Positions 11,282 through 21,574 of a stretch of DNA of 64,000 bases are shown here, in pieces. Under the pieces are notes generated by a model. The model did no database searches and was not told the DNA's origin. It was given only the letters and a program-made list of their open reading frames with translations. Numbering within the stretch: the stretch's first letter is position 1; each line of letters opens with the position of its first letter. Origin of the DNA: Sanderia malayensis (lineage: Eukaryota; Cnidaria; Scyphozoa; Semaeostomeae; Pelagiidae). The DNA is taken from the NCBI GenBank assembly GCA_013076295.1, contig RQOL01000876.1, positions 806,001 to 870,000 of the forward strand, in the 5' to 3' direction. Both the position numbers and the translations under genes were made by a program.

Positions 11282-13843
11282 CTAGCAGAAGGTTGTACTT
11301 TCTCGTGTCGAACCCTGACTTAACATAGAGGAGATTCTGTTAGACGAGATATTTCCTAGTCTTTGCCTTTTTAAGGAATTTGTGTTTAAATCGTGCAGGT
11401 TTCGGTATTGCATCTTTAAGTCCTCCTCTACAATTATTTTTAGCATTGAAAAGTCTTTGTTTGCATCTGATGTAAAGCCAATAGATTTTAAATGCGATGT
11501 AACGCCGCTGAAATATTCATTTTTTTTCATAAAATTTCCAATTGTTAAAGTAGAAACAGTTAAAAGTTTGTTTTCATCATCGATCGAAATAGGAAGGCTT
11601 GCAATAGGAAAATAACCAAAGTTTTTGCATCGAGATTTTAAAGCTTCACCGTGCCTTTAATTCGGATTGACATACAAAAGGTTGTCTCATTTGCAACAAT
11701 TTAAATACAATAGTTTCAGCAAAAAACAATTCTTGTGGAATTTTTTCTGACCAAGACATACTGTTAAGTTTTTTGAACACGAATATTTTTCTTTTCATCA
11801 ATGTGAAATTGATAGTCTTTACAGAACTATCATCTTCATACTCAGTCAACGGTAGGTCAAAAATGATTTTTTCGCTTGAAATAATACCGATACCGAACTT
11901 TTCTTTTTCATTATGAGTTTCATTAAATGAAGAAGACTTTAGCGCAAATATACTTTTATAACAACGTTTCCTTCTTGGCAAATTCTTCTTCCGTTCCAAA
12001 TATAAAAAAACATTGTCAAAAGACTAACTGCCAGTTCTAGTCCCATTTTCAAACCTTTAAATACTTTATTCAAATTTTTATGTAAGTTTTCGTTCATCCC
12101 TATTGCTAAGCCCATTGGAATGTCAGACAAGCACCCCTTTCTTATGTGAATCAACAGATTCTCGACAGCTTTCTTAAAGTTTGTATTTATAATTGACTTT
12201 CCATCTAATAGCGCTTGCACTGATTCCCAGCTATTCAAAATCGTTAAAAGCTTTTGCTCGATGACTTCTGCTGTTGGAGTAGCCATTGTACGAAATTGTC
12301 TACTATCACCCTCTTGCCGAAAAATAGAGCGCAAATCTTGGCAAATCCTGTTTTGGTATGGGTTTGATTTCTCTAAAGTTCTTGTCAGTCTTTGGAGGGC
12401 ATGAAACAAGTCCAACTTTACTTTTAAGTTTTGGCCGAAAAGCTCCTTTATTTTGTTTTCCCATTTGCAACAATTATCTATGACAAAATACTCTAACCTG
12501 GTAGGAGACTTGTCAATTCTATTTTTCAAGTTCATTAGCATGTCTGAAACAACATTGAATTTTTCGCGTTTAGTGAGTTGCCACGTAAGAACCTCCTTAT
12601 TCTCGTTCATAACGATAAATAAAGAATTAAATAATCTTAGCCATTTTGAATCTGCTTCCTGATGGACACCGATATTCACTGAAACCTAAAACAAAGGTAA
12701 AAGTATTCTAACTTCAACACAGCACCCTCTTGATAAGACCATTAAATAAGAAATCGTGTGCTGTCATCACAAATTGCAAATTTTAGCTACCGGAGCCCAA
12801 ATGCATGAAAGATAAATACGTTCTCGTGCATTATCAACTCAGGTTTGAATGCTTGGTTGGAATTTTAACAGAACAGCAAATAATAAAAACTATGATCGAT
12901 TGAAGCAAAACAGTTAAATGAACGAAACGTCGAAAACTGTTAAATCGCAACAACCTTCAACAAAGGAGCGAACGACTCAAGCTACCCAAAAATTCAACAT
13001 ACCTTAAACGTATGATCAGCCATTAGAGCTGTAGCCTTTGTTCTTTGCATGCACGACTCCATTTCTTTTCGATAGATATTACACCAGCAGACAAACGTTC
13101 TTCTGATAGTCTCACTCTCTGGCACACAGCCAGTCAAAAGTTGCTGTAGCTCCTTTACTCTTCCATTTATGTCGATTTGCAGGTTGAGATGCATAATTCC
13201 CATTGCCAAATCATCACATAGTTCTTGTTCGCACAAAGATACAAAATCTAACTGTCTCTGTCTCATTTTTTGCTCAATGTGACAAAACGAAGCCCCCCGA
13301 TAAACATCATCCATCACTGCCGATAAGACGATTTTAAAGAAATAGCATTTTCTTGAAAAAGAATATCACATGTATCCTTACCAATAATGTCTATCAGCCT
13401 GCTGCCGTTGTCCGGATTCTATGGCTTTCTTCGAACACAGTTCCAGGACAAATGTATTCTCTTGCAACCAATAAATGCAACCCTTCTGCGCTCCAGACAG
13501 CTCTTGGCGTGCGTGAATTTGAGCTACTGTTCATCCATTGCCCAGTGGGCTCCAGAATTTTTAAATGGTCAGGACACATGACAGGCCGTTTGAATTTCCT
13601 GACATAGTTAAAACATGGGTCCCAAAGAACCATAGGTGGACAAAAATATGTATCCATTTCCCGACAGTCATATTGCATAACTTGAGTTCTCCGTGTGATG
13701 CAATAAGAACCACAACCAATGAACATTTCGAATTTCGATGTGGCGGCTATAATCAAATTTTGCCAACTTTTTGGTATATCAATGGCTTCTAGGTTAGTGA
13801 AAGAAGCTATTAAAATAAAGCAAAACGCTATGGTTGAATTCAT
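11282..13843 (-). CDS. RNase H-fold (DDE) transposase with introns, possibly decayed
   Basis: Minus-strand exons: 13843 to about 13394 (Cys-rich N-terminal module with LWDP, CPDH and YICPG), 13317-13003 ending ADHTFK, a GT-AG intron, then 12685 to about 11940, a second body segment 11999-11646 in another frame, and a C-terminal segment 11640-11282. Likely catalytic acidic residues are the Asp of ADHTFK, the Asp of VIDNCC and the Glu of MNENLHKNLN; LDLFHALQR is a conserved companion motif. The family is a DDE transposase I have seen repeatedly in cnidarian-like genomes but cannot name with confidence. The frame change near 11995 may be an intron or a lesion. The CXC ORF downstream on the same strand may belong to it. 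Confidence 0.55.
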
Positions 13844-14306
13844 GTTGATTGTGAGATGTACCCTAATTTGCCTGGATAAAAATGACAGTTAAGTGGTGTG
13901 GTGTGGTCATGTTCGTTTATTCAAACGCGTGCACAAAAGGCTCAAAAACCCCTTCGCATAAAGCCGTAAAACGGCTTTGAATCGGTATTGTTTTAATTTT
14001 ATTTTGAAAAAACAATAGTTTTATTCAGTTTTAATTTGAAGAAACAATAGTTGTTAAAATTTGTGGGTGCTCAGTACTAGACTTCTTATGAACCGGCCTC
14101 TCATAAAAAAACTAATTATAGACGAGCCCCCTGGCTGAAAAATTTTCGAAAAATCTGCAAAATTCAGGTAATTGCATCGGGATGGCTATAATTCAGGTTT
14201 GGTATTTTAATATTTACAACTCAAAGATTTATGGACAATCAATTGTTGGTTATTGTCGAGTCTGAATCTAATTCTGAATCTGAATCTGAATCTGGCTCCA
14301 GGGACA
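13844..14306. other. Non-coding, nothing recognised
   Basis: Contains a short (GAATCT)n run near 14265-14292 and two GAAACAATAG-type duplicates near 14005-14050. No gene supported. Confidence 0.4.
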
Positions 14307-14715
14307 TGAAAGTCCATAGAGATTGTATATCCTATCTCTGTGAGTAGGACACAGGATGAAACAAAGTAACACTCACACAGTGGACAAACACACTTTTATT
14401 ATTCAGAAAAAAAGAGTGAGAAAAAAAGCTGGAGAAGTTACAGTCTCACTTTGAGAGATACATGAAAGCGAGGTTATATATGTAAAGAAAGATGGTAAAT
14501 AAAAGTTATTTAGAAGAAAGAAACAACGACACAAAAATCATCAAATATAGTGACTGTAACGTTCTATAACGCCATAAATATTAGTAAAGAAAACTCGAGA
14601 AAAGAACAACACCTTTAGGCTCTAGGCCATTCATCATCATCCTACTAAAACTCAAATCCTTTCTCACAAAACACGAGCTCCACTCATACGTAACGTCATG
14701 TGACATTACGTCACA
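14307..14715 (-). repeat. LTR-like segment
   Basis: Read on the minus strand it begins TGTGACGTAATG right after a purine tract (AAGGGGAGA), has a TATATAA box (14480-14474), an AATAAA signal about 80 bp later (14400-14395) and a GT-rich tail, ending near CTTTCA at 14307. A TGGAGCCAGATTC primer-site-like stretch follows. No internal coding region or target duplication was seen, so this is a possible solo or orphan LTR. Confidence 0.4.
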
Positions 14716-14914
14716 TCTCCCCTTCAACAAGTTAAATATTTAGTAAAGTCGTTTAGTAGTAATACATTTATAACTCAATTAAGTCTTTGTTCCTTCGCAA
14801 CACAAACAGTCTCTTGCTTCGAGTGTACACTCGAAGTGTACAACTTCTAAATCACACAGCTTGGTAATATTGTGGTCTTACGGTGGCCCACACGTGCACT
14901 ACAGTTATATTTAT

Positions 14915-15105
14915 TCCAATACAGAAATATTTATTCCAATACAAAAATATTTGTTCCAATACAAAAATATTTGTTTCAATACAAAAATATTTGTTTCAAT
15001 ACAAAAATATTTGTTTCAATACAAAAATATTTATTCCAATACAAAAATACTTATACAAATACAAAAATATTTATTCCAATACAAAAATATTGATTCCAAT
15101 ACAGA
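14915..15105 (+). repeat. Left terminal ~20-bp array
   Basis: About nine units of CAAAAATATTTGTTTCAATA and variants (GTTCC, ATTCC). The three overlapping frames reading QKYLFQYKNI-type repeats are translations of the array. It is the inverted counterpart of 16910-17140. Confidence 0.9.
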
Positions 15106-15213
15106 AAATATTAAAAGCCTCAGCTTCAGAGTGAGGCTGGTTAAGCACGAGACTTGGACCAAAAAATTACGACCAACCTTATCATTGGCAGGCACCAAAA
15201 GATTTATGGTATC

Positions 15214-15732
15214 ATGGATGATAAACGATCCTTCTGCCACAAATGTGCCTTCCAGCTATCTTCTGCTCGCTTCAGGTTCTGTCCTAATTCTGGCACCAAG
15301 CTTCGTGAAGAAGATGAATACACAAAGACGGCATTAGATTCAACATTTAGCTTCGGGCCGGAATCATCAACAGCAAGTGCCAAATCTTCTACTGCACCAA
15401 CAAGTAAGAAAAGAGTAAACTCTTCCAGTTGCAATAACGCTCCTGACGCTCCTCTATATTCTTTCCGGCAATCCAAGAGCATGAAGGAGGCAGAACGAAG
15501 AAGCTCTTTTTCCATTAGGGGTGTAAACAACAAGAAGAAAAAAGAAGAGAAGCCAGTAGTGATACATGTTGGGATAATGGCAGAATCGTTGACCATAAGA
15601 CGGGGACAAAACCTCCCTATAAGGTTCTTGCCATCTGCAACAGCAGCAGATATCCTCTCATTGGCAATCAAGAAGCATTCTGCTTTTAATATACATTTTA
15701 ACAGCAAATGTAGATATAATAAGCTCTTCTGA
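15214..15732 (+). CDS. Accessory zinc-ribbon ORF of the integrase-type transposon
   Basis: The ATG at 15214 gives about 172 residues; the longer frame from 15154 has only a TTG. N-terminal CHKCAF and a later CPNSGTKL resemble a zinc ribbon with one ligand replaced. A Ser-rich linker follows, then a basic KNKKKKEEK-type stretch and a C-terminal module VVIHVGIMAES, RRGQNLPIRF and AIKKHSAFN. The C-terminal module recalls accessory proteins beside integrase-core transposases in cnidarian and fish genomes (from memory). The ORF runs toward the transposase and its last ~75 bp overlap the transposase 3' end on the opposite strand. Role unknown; DNA binding or regulation is plausible from the zinc ribbon and basic region. 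Confidence 0.6.
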   Translation: MDDKRSFCHKCAFQLSSARFRFCPNSGTKLREEDEYTKTALDSTFSFGPESSTASAKSSTAPTSKKRVNSSSCNNAPDAPLYSFRQSKSMKEAERRSSFSIRGVNNKKKKEEKPVVIHVGIMAESLTIRRGQNLPIRFLPSATAADILSLAIKKHSAFNIHFNSKCRYNKLF

Positions 15733-16809
15733 TAAAAACTCAAGGTCAGCATCATCAACAACTAACAATAATCCATCCTTTCCTCCATGAAGCTCGGGTA
15801 GTAAAAACAGTTCTTCTGGTCTTCCAGGGACAGTGCCATGTGCGGAACTTCGAATCCTGTGTGTATTCCAATGGTCTTGTACACCATTAAGGTCTATTTG
15901 TATGCTCATATGAAAGGAATACCACAGTGCCTCATCTTCAAATGTGTTGCCTGGATTGTAAATACCCCTCTCAATAAGGTCTTTAAAATAGTTAATCCAC
16001 CAAGTGGTCCTATTACGACGAAGGTAGGACCACCAGCATTCAATCCTTTGGTTGGCTGGTGATGATCCGTACTTATGTGCATCAATAGAGTTTCTGAGGT
16101 AGCATTGCATGGCAGAAACAATACCATTTTCTGTGCCACAATCTGTCCTTACTTTGACAGGGCAGCCTCCACTATTTAATATGCATTGTGCAAAATACAA
16201 AGCTGGGACCTGCGGGTTGTTGTTTGACCTGGCATTATTCAACCAAAGAATTCTTCGACTCCACCCATCTATGCAGCCATGAATTGCAAAACCATACGGC
16301 TTCAATTTATCATAACCGTCCATGTGCCAACACTGATTTGGGCCAGGTGATGAATATTTCCTGCGTCGAAGTTTCTTTGCTTTTCTCATTTCGCAGCCTT
16401 CAGGGTCAAGTTCTTGTAACAGTTGTTCGACATATCTTCTTGGTACCTGCATTCCTGCCCGTTTTAAGGTATACCACATTGAGCGGTATCCACCCATACA
16501 ACCTGGGCCATTCAGGAGGTCTTGTATCCGATTTCTGACTGCATGCATGTCAATCTCTATCCTTGGTGTCAAATTTCGCCGCAGGCCATAATATCGCAAT
16601 CTCGAATTAAGTGTGCTGAGACTAATAGAAATACCATGATACTTTTGCAGAAATGCTAACATACTCTTGTATTCAAATCCCTTTCTAAAATATTCAGTAA
16701 TCAAAGTTTTTTCAATGTCAACTTCCTCTCCACAATGTTGACAAAAATTTAAAACAACTTTAATCTTTCCGTTACACGAAAGGCAAGTTGCAACGTTCGC
16801 GTCTGACAT
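15658..16809 (-). CDS. Integrase-core (rve, DDE) transposase
   Basis: Intact 383-residue frame from an ATG. Residues ~9-27 form a zinc ribbon (CLSC ... CQHC). Helical DNA-binding region ~30-150. The catalytic core starts near residue 165: HMDGYDKLKPYGFAIHGCID (candidate first Asp), RTDCGTENG (second Asp) and ANQRIECWWSYLRR (Glu). WSRRILWL is a further conserved block. This pattern belongs to a eukaryotic family of integrase-like DNA transposases and is distinct from LTR integrases in lacking an HHCC domain. The intact frame and motifs suggest recent activity. It should act on the minisatellite-bearing ends of its own element. Confidence 0.85.
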   Translation of the reverse strand: MSDANVATCLSCNGKIKVVLNFCQHCGEEVDIEKTLITEYFRKGFEYKSMLAFLQKYHGISISLSTLNSRLRYYGLRRNLTPRIEIDMHAVRNRIQDLLNGPGCMGGYRSMWYTLKRAGMQVPRRYVEQLLQELDPEGCEMRKAKKLRRRKYSSPGPNQCWHMDGYDKLKPYGFAIHGCIDGWSRRILWLNNARSNNNPQVPALYFAQCILNSGGCPVKVRTDCGTENGIVSAMQCYLRNSIDAHKYGSSPANQRIECWWSYLRRNRTTWWINYFKDLIERGIYNPGNTFEDEALWYSFHMSIQIDLNGVQDHWNTHRIRSSAHGTVPGRPEELFLLPELHGGKDGLLLVVDDADLEFLSEELIISTFAVKMYIKSRMLLDCQ

Positions 16810-16909
16810 TATAAATTTTGTTTTCCTTAGGCCTATTACTTTTCAGCTAACCTTTGGTATTTCTGTTAACGCTTCCACGATTATACAAAATTGTGAAAAC
16901 GAGGCCATT

Positions 16910-17140
16910 TATATTTTTGTATTGGTATAAATATTTTTGTATTGGAATCAATATTTTTGTATTGGAATAAATATTTTTGTATTTGTATAAGTATTTTTGT
17001 ATTGGAATAAATATTTTTGTATTGAAACAAATATTTTTGTATTGAAACAAATATTTTTATATTGAAACAAATATTTTTGTATTGGAACAAATATTTTTGT
17101 ATTGGAACAAATATTTTTGTATTGGTATAAATATTTCTGT
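16910..17140 (-). repeat. Right terminal ~20-bp array
   Basis: About eleven units, inverse of the left array (AATATTTTTGTATTGGAACA and variants), ending at ATTTCTGTATTG next to CACGTG. Confidence 0.9.
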
Positions 17141-17279
17141 ATTGCACGTGTGGCTTGCTTTTTTTATGCTGTTTTTCATATATTAATATATCGCTGTCTT
17201 ACAAGCTGTTGTTTTATTCGAAGTTTGAAATTACTATCTATAATTTGTGGACGCTTTCCGAACAGAATTCACCACAAAG

Positions 17280-17297
17280 TGGCACCCCAGATGGGAG
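17280..17297 (+). other. BEL/Pao primer-binding-site-like sequence
   Basis: TGGCACCCCAGATGGGAG starts with TGG as expected for complementarity to a tRNA 3' CCA end and lies 68 bp before the gag start. The sequence before it would be the 5' LTR/U5 edge, but the LTR start could not be defined and no matching 3' LTR was recognised after 34353. Confidence 0.4.
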
Positions 17298-17364
17298 AGA
17301 CTTGCAGGAATTGTGACCTGTTTTAAAAACGAAGTAAATCTTTCCAAATCGTTGTTTTATCAAT

Positions 17365-17570
17365 ATGGCGACTACCAGAGGGAAATCAAAGGAACAAGAA
17401 GTAAACAGACCTATGGAACCAGGTCCCAGTGAAGGAAATAATCAAATTGGTGAAATGAAATCGTCTATTGATTCTAAGAAACTAAAGCTTCAATCCGTTT
17501 TGAAAAGACTTGGATATCACAATAAATCGTCTGAACGCATTTTAACTGAAGGGACAAATGAGTAGGAGAG
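17365..17570 (+). pseudogene. gag: BEL/Pao gag, 5' piece
   Basis: Begins at an ATG (MATTRGKSKEQE) and stays open until the Polinton-like insertion. The frame is cut at CAAATG (17565-17570) and the same six bases recur at 31208-31213, after which the gag coding sequence continues. This separates one gag into two pieces 13.6 kb apart. Confidence 0.8.
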
Positions 17571-17647
17571 GGAGTGGGCGTCCGAGCGCACGCATGCGCA
17601 GTAGAATTTTTACTTTATTTTAGTGTTAAGATCGCGCATGCGCCAGA
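17571..17647 (+). repeat. Left terminal inverted repeat of the Polinton-like element
   Basis: Inverse match to 31131-31207 with few mismatches. Contains two GCATGCGC palindromic blocks. A related copy sits at 43316-43410. Confidence 0.9.
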
Positions 17648-18311
17648 ATCTTCGAGAATTAAAAAGAGCATGAACAGTAAAATAATTAACTACTCCAGCA
17701 TCAGGTGACGTCGTTATAGATTGATAGACTATTTTTCGGCTGAATCACTTTGTTGAAAGAAACTGTTTTATTTAACAAATTTTGAAATAGATGTAATTAA
17801 AATATAGACAACATTTATCATTCAATTTTAAACAATTAAAATATAGACAACATTTATCATTCAATTTTAAACAATTAAAATATAGACAACATTTATCATT
17901 CAATTTTCAACAATTAAAATATATACAACATTTATCATTCAATTAAATAAATATATACAACATTTATCATTCAATTAAATAAATATATACAACAATAATT
18001 AAAGTAATATTTAAACATTTAGGCTAGAGCCAACAATGAGGCCAGAAAGATTTTTTTTGTTTTAAAAAGTAATCAATTCAAATGCAAGATAATAAGATAA
18101 TTGAGATAGGGAGAAAGACCAGAAAGATTTTAAAAAGTAATTATACTAACTATAGAATGGAGTTGAAGATAGAAGACTTTAGAGACATTGAGATGGGAGG
18201 CTTCAATTACCACTTCAGTAAATTCTTTTCAAATTATCACATTCAATAAAAATGTTTTTATGACGGGGTGATTCATCGCCCACACTCCCTCTATGTTGAG
18301 ATTATACACCC
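17648..18311. repeat. Subterminal region with ~39-bp tandem repeats
   Basis: Between about 17790 and 17995, five to six units of AAAATATAGACAACATTTATCATTCAATT recur with period ~39, then shorten. The rest is AT-rich and without a recognised gene. It follows the RING gene's 3' end. Confidence 0.75.
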
Positions 18312-19734
18312 TTAAGGATCAATAATCTCAACATGGGCGAGTCGGATGACCTCCCGCCAAAGGGCCCAACGACGCTCTGGTGAGAGGCCCTCCAACTCAT
18401 CCCCGGAAGGAGCGTTGGCAATGAATATCTCAGGGGAGAAGATAACTTCCCTCCCCAAGACCCCCTCTGTGGTAATTGGAGTCACCACCTGAACGACCCC
18501 AAAGTCATCCAAATCCAACTCCGCCCTACAGTTAGGACAAGTTGGCCTCATTGCTGTCTCTAGCCAGCGAAAAATGCATGGTGTATGGAAGATACCCCCC
18601 ACAAGAGGGGCATCTTTTCATTTCGGGATCGGGAGTCTCCCCCATGCACACAGTGCATGGGGTCAGCTCCCCCGGAAATAAACGCTGTGTCTGCTGTGTC
18701 TGCTCCATTGCTAAAAAGAAAGGAGAGTGTTCATTAATTCATATAACTATTTATGAAAGTGATGAATGCCAAAGATAGAGTAAAGTCACTTACACTCTGT
18801 CTGGGTCCCCTGACTTTGAGATGCTAAAAATAAATTTTAGTTGATTTAGAAACACTCAACTTAGGAGTAAGTACTATGAATTATGATAAAATATCAAAAA
18901 CACTTACATCTGATCGTCATAATTGTGCTTGGTGCCGAAATCAGCGCGGATGATGGTGGTGTTCTAGGATCTATGAAAGAAGGTAATTTTATTAAAAAAC
19001 GAGATCTGGGAAAAATTCCAATCAATTTATATCAATAAATAAAAATGAACTTACGAGGTGGGGAGGTTGATGGTGTTCTAGGATCTATGAAGGAAAAGTA
19101 ATTTTATTAAAAAATGAGAACTAGAAAAGAATTCCAATAGGAGTAAGTACTATGAATTATGATAAAATATCAAAAACACTTACATCTGATCGTCATAATT
19201 GGGTTGGGTGACGAAATCAGCGGGGGTGATGGTGTTCTAGGGTCTATGAAAGAAGGTAATTTTATTAAAAACGAGATATGGGAAAAATTCCAATCAATTT
19301 ATATCAATAATAAAGATGAACTTACGAGGCGGGGAGAAGGTGGGGCTGAGCAGCATCCTACGCCGCCTCCTGTATACAAGTCTTCTTTGGACTATGAGGA
19401 AAGGTTTTAAAATTAATTTCATGTGATTAGAGTACAATGAAATTTATTATCAAGCTACTAAACGTGTGTATTTGTTAAAAAATTATGAATTACTCACTAG
19501 GTGCGTGGAGTGCCACAGCATCCTCCCCCTCCTCATCCCCAACGCCAAAAATCGCACCACCCCTAGGTGGTGTAGTAGGTCTTACTGTAGGAAAAAAGAC
19601 AATTTAATTAGAAACTATAAAAGGTCAGTTCATATCTTGATATTAAAATTATCGCTTAACTTACTTCTACTTTGCCTTTGTCTCATTAAAAATTCGAAGA
19701 CGTTATCTTCCCCTGAAGATGGTGATAATGACAT
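18312..19734 (-). CDS. Eight-exon RING-finger gene with Pro-rich duplicated micro-exons; frameshift in RING
   Basis: A start codon at 19734 (MSLSPSSGEDNV) opens exon 1 (19665-19734). GT-AG exons follow at 19498-19584, 19326-19391, 19184-19243, 19055-19084, 18908-18970, 18794-18823 and 18710 to 18312. The internal exons are 87, 66, 60, 30, 63 and 30 nt, all multiples of three and all in phase 1, so they are freely duplicable. Exons 4-6 share PRTPxxxP...IMTIR and are clear duplicates. The last exon has C-x2-C, CPSCG, FHTPCIFRWLE and CPNC, a Listerin/RINGv-like RING expected to act in ubiquitin ligation. A G6 run near 18600 puts the two halves of the RING in different frames, so this copy is probably non-functional unless the run is a sequence error. 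Confidence 0.6.
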
Positions 19735-20430
19735 ATCTAAGAGAATAAATTTAGTTTGAGTAATGCCGGGGAGGAATTCAGAGCAAATGAGTTTTAGGAA
19801 ACGAAGACATCCTTTAAAACGAAGGGTACTCACTCGGTATTTGGTTTGCGATTTCTTGATATTTCTAGAATGAAGCAACAAAATTTAATTAATTAAATAA
19901 AATTTATTGTAGATAAAAGCAACTTACTGAGAAATTGTAAAAATGGCGGGGTTACAAAGTAGAAGGAAAACTCACTTGTTAAATAAAACAAATTCTTTCA
20001 ACAAAGTGATTCAGCTGAAATGAAAGCAAAGAGTCCATCAATTGTTTATGCTTAGACCGATAAACCTTACAAACATTAGTAGAAATCTTGAAATTTTCAG
20101 TAGAATATGAACACAACTTACTTCGAGAATCTCTGCTGTAGAGTGGCAAAAAAAAAAGATGTTCAACTCTTGATATTAATCAAATCACGTCAACCAATTT
20201 TTAATAGCTCCCGCCAATTCATCTCATTGGCTGGTTTGCCTGAACAGGGCGTAACAAACAATTTTTCGACTCTTAATTTTAACCAAATCACGTCAACCAA
20301 ATTTTTACTAACTCCCGCCAACTCATCTCATTGGTTGAATAGAGCACTACAGTATTTATTAACATATCTCATTACCATTCGAATTTCGAATGCTAACACC
20401 ACCTTTCAATAATGACTGGAAATTTCGAAA
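19735..20430. other. Upstream region with a tandem duplication
   Basis: Two copies of a segment (near 20178-20240 and 20277-20340) share ATCACGTCAACCAA and CCGCCAA-TCATCTCATTGG, spaced ~99 bp. CCAAT-type boxes occur in both. It separates the RING gene from the plus-strand gene cluster and may hold both promoters. Confidence 0.5.
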
Positions 20431-20448
20431 GAACATTCGAGAACATTT
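20431..20448. promoter_or_regulatory. Heat-shock element before the 20559 gene
   Basis: GAAcaTTCgaGAAcaTTt gives three perfect and one partial 5-bp HSE units in canonical spacing; a further GAAatTTC lies at 20419. A TATAAAAA box at about 20518 is ~42 bp before the start codon. Confidence 0.65.
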
Positions 20449-20558
20449 AAATGATGATGTAATTATTAACCAATCAAATCGCGTCTTCATCGACGTTCGA
20501 AGGGATTTCGAGTAATCTATAAAAACGATGGATTCCACTTATTATCTCAGTAGCAAAG

Positions 20559-21089
20559 ATGTTGTTAACATTAGCACACATTATAATTAATGACTTTGGG
20601 TCATTTCTACAAAGAACAAGAAAAGATTTGCTCTTAGTCTACTTGAAGGAACATTTTAGAGATGTAATGGGCATTAATACAAAGGTCCAAGTTCGAGGCA
20701 TATATCTTGGGAAAGTATACAAGAATTTACACAAGTTTATGGGATTTGCTCGAATAAGCGCTAATCTTGGAAATCTACCACAAGCAAAGGATGCTGAAGA
20801 TGGGTTGCTGAGTGGAGAATCTCCGGTGAATGAAGATGGATGGAAAGACAGGATCAATGACACCTTGAAAACACTATTCAATGAAAGTTTTTCTGATGGA
20901 AATGGAAACTTGGGAAGGTTTGCTGTGATACTCCTTTGGATAGAGAAGCAAATTATCTATCATCACGCAAAGAAACAATACAACATTAGTAGTTTATGGG
21001 TGGATTGCTTACTTTATAACATTAAATATGATTGTGTTCTTAGAGAATGGGGAGATGTTGAAATTACACAAAATGATATCCTCATGTAA
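20559..21089 (+). CDS. Small Polinton-like gene, weakly Bcl-2-like
   Basis: Intact 176-residue frame with its own TATA box. An N-terminal helix (KDLLLVYLKEHFRDVMG), a mostly helical composition, and FNESFSDGNGNLGRFAVILLW near residues 105-130 recall the BH4 and BH1 regions of Bcl-2-fold proteins, in which a Gly-Arg pair sits at the start of a central hydrophobic helix. No convincing BH3 was seen. Apoptosis-modulating proteins are known in some large DNA viruses and some adintovirus-like elements, so the idea is plausible, but the similarity is by eye only. Otherwise this is an uncharacterised accessory gene. Confidence 0.5.
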   Translation: MLLTLAHIIINDFGSFLQRTRKDLLLVYLKEHFRDVMGINTKVQVRGIYLGKVYKNLHKFMGFARISANLGNLPQAKDAEDGLLSGESPVNEDGWKDRINDTLKTLFNESFSDGNGNLGRFAVILLWIEKQIIYHHAKKQYNISSLWVDCLLYNIKYDCVLREWGDVEITQNDILM

Positions 21090-21247
21090 ATGCGTGTTTT
21101 TATTTGTATGCATGGGTCTATATAAGGAATCTGCATCATTACAATAATGAAAATGGCACAATGTCGGAGGGCAATGCACGCATTCATTAAACAGCTTTTT
21201 CGTCTTAAATTTCTTATAAAAACAATGCATTTACCTCATAAATAAAG

Positions 21248-21526
21248 ATGGGTAAGCGCAAGAGACAGAGTAGAAAGAAACGGCTCACTAAGAGAATTAG
21301 GGGTAAAGGTCTTTTTAAAAACATACAAAATTGGGTTGTGAAAACAGCTATTGCAGCAACACCACTACCAGGGTTACAGCGAGAGTTGAAACCAACAATG
21401 TGGAAAAAGGGTTGGAAAAAACTAAAACCCCTACAGTTCATCCCTAGAGAATTTTGGAGAGCTGCCGGAGTACCGAAAAAACAACGCGATAAGTGGGCAT
21501 ATGCAGATGAAGAATTTAAGAAATAG
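21248..21526 (+). CDS. Small strongly basic protein
   Basis: 92 residues, start MGKRKRQSRKK, about a quarter Lys/Arg, with conserved-looking Trp-rich stretches (NWVVKT, MWKKGWKKL, EFWRAAGVP). A TATATAAG box lies near 21120. Basic N-terminus suggests nucleic-acid binding or nuclear targeting. No family recognised. It is followed 48 bp later by the next basic gene. Confidence 0.6.
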   Translation: MGKRKRQSRKKRLTKRIRGKGLFKNIQNWVVKTAIAATPLPGLQRELKPTMWKKGWKKLKPLQFIPREFWRAAGVPKKQRDKWAYADEEFKK

Positions 21527-21574
21527 ATTATAAAAGAAGGAAGAACGCTACAATTTAATAGCTATAATATAATC

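Larger units (their letters stand above)
14897..17144. mobile_element. Integrase-type DNA transposon with minisatellite terminal inverted repeats
   Basis: The ends are CACTACAG on the left and CTGTATTG on the right, both flanked by CACGTG (14891-14896, 17145-17150), a possible 6-bp TSD, though palindromic and so ambiguous. Immediately inside both ends lie inverted arrays of an ~20-bp unit with CAAAAATATTTGTTCCAATA. The middle carries two convergent ORFs, a DDE integrase-like transposase and a small zinc-ribbon protein. The plan resembles IS3EU/Ginger-type eukaryotic transposons using retroviral-integrase-like enzymes. Confidence 0.75.

Noticed and set aside
14861..15134. Frames with QKYLFQYKNI repeats
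   Set aside because: They are three-frame translations of the ~20-bp terminal array; likewise 16847-17147.
15658..16809. Integrase as the missing Polinton integrase
   Set aside because: It lies outside the Polinton borders, between its own inverted repeats, and belongs to another transposon type.
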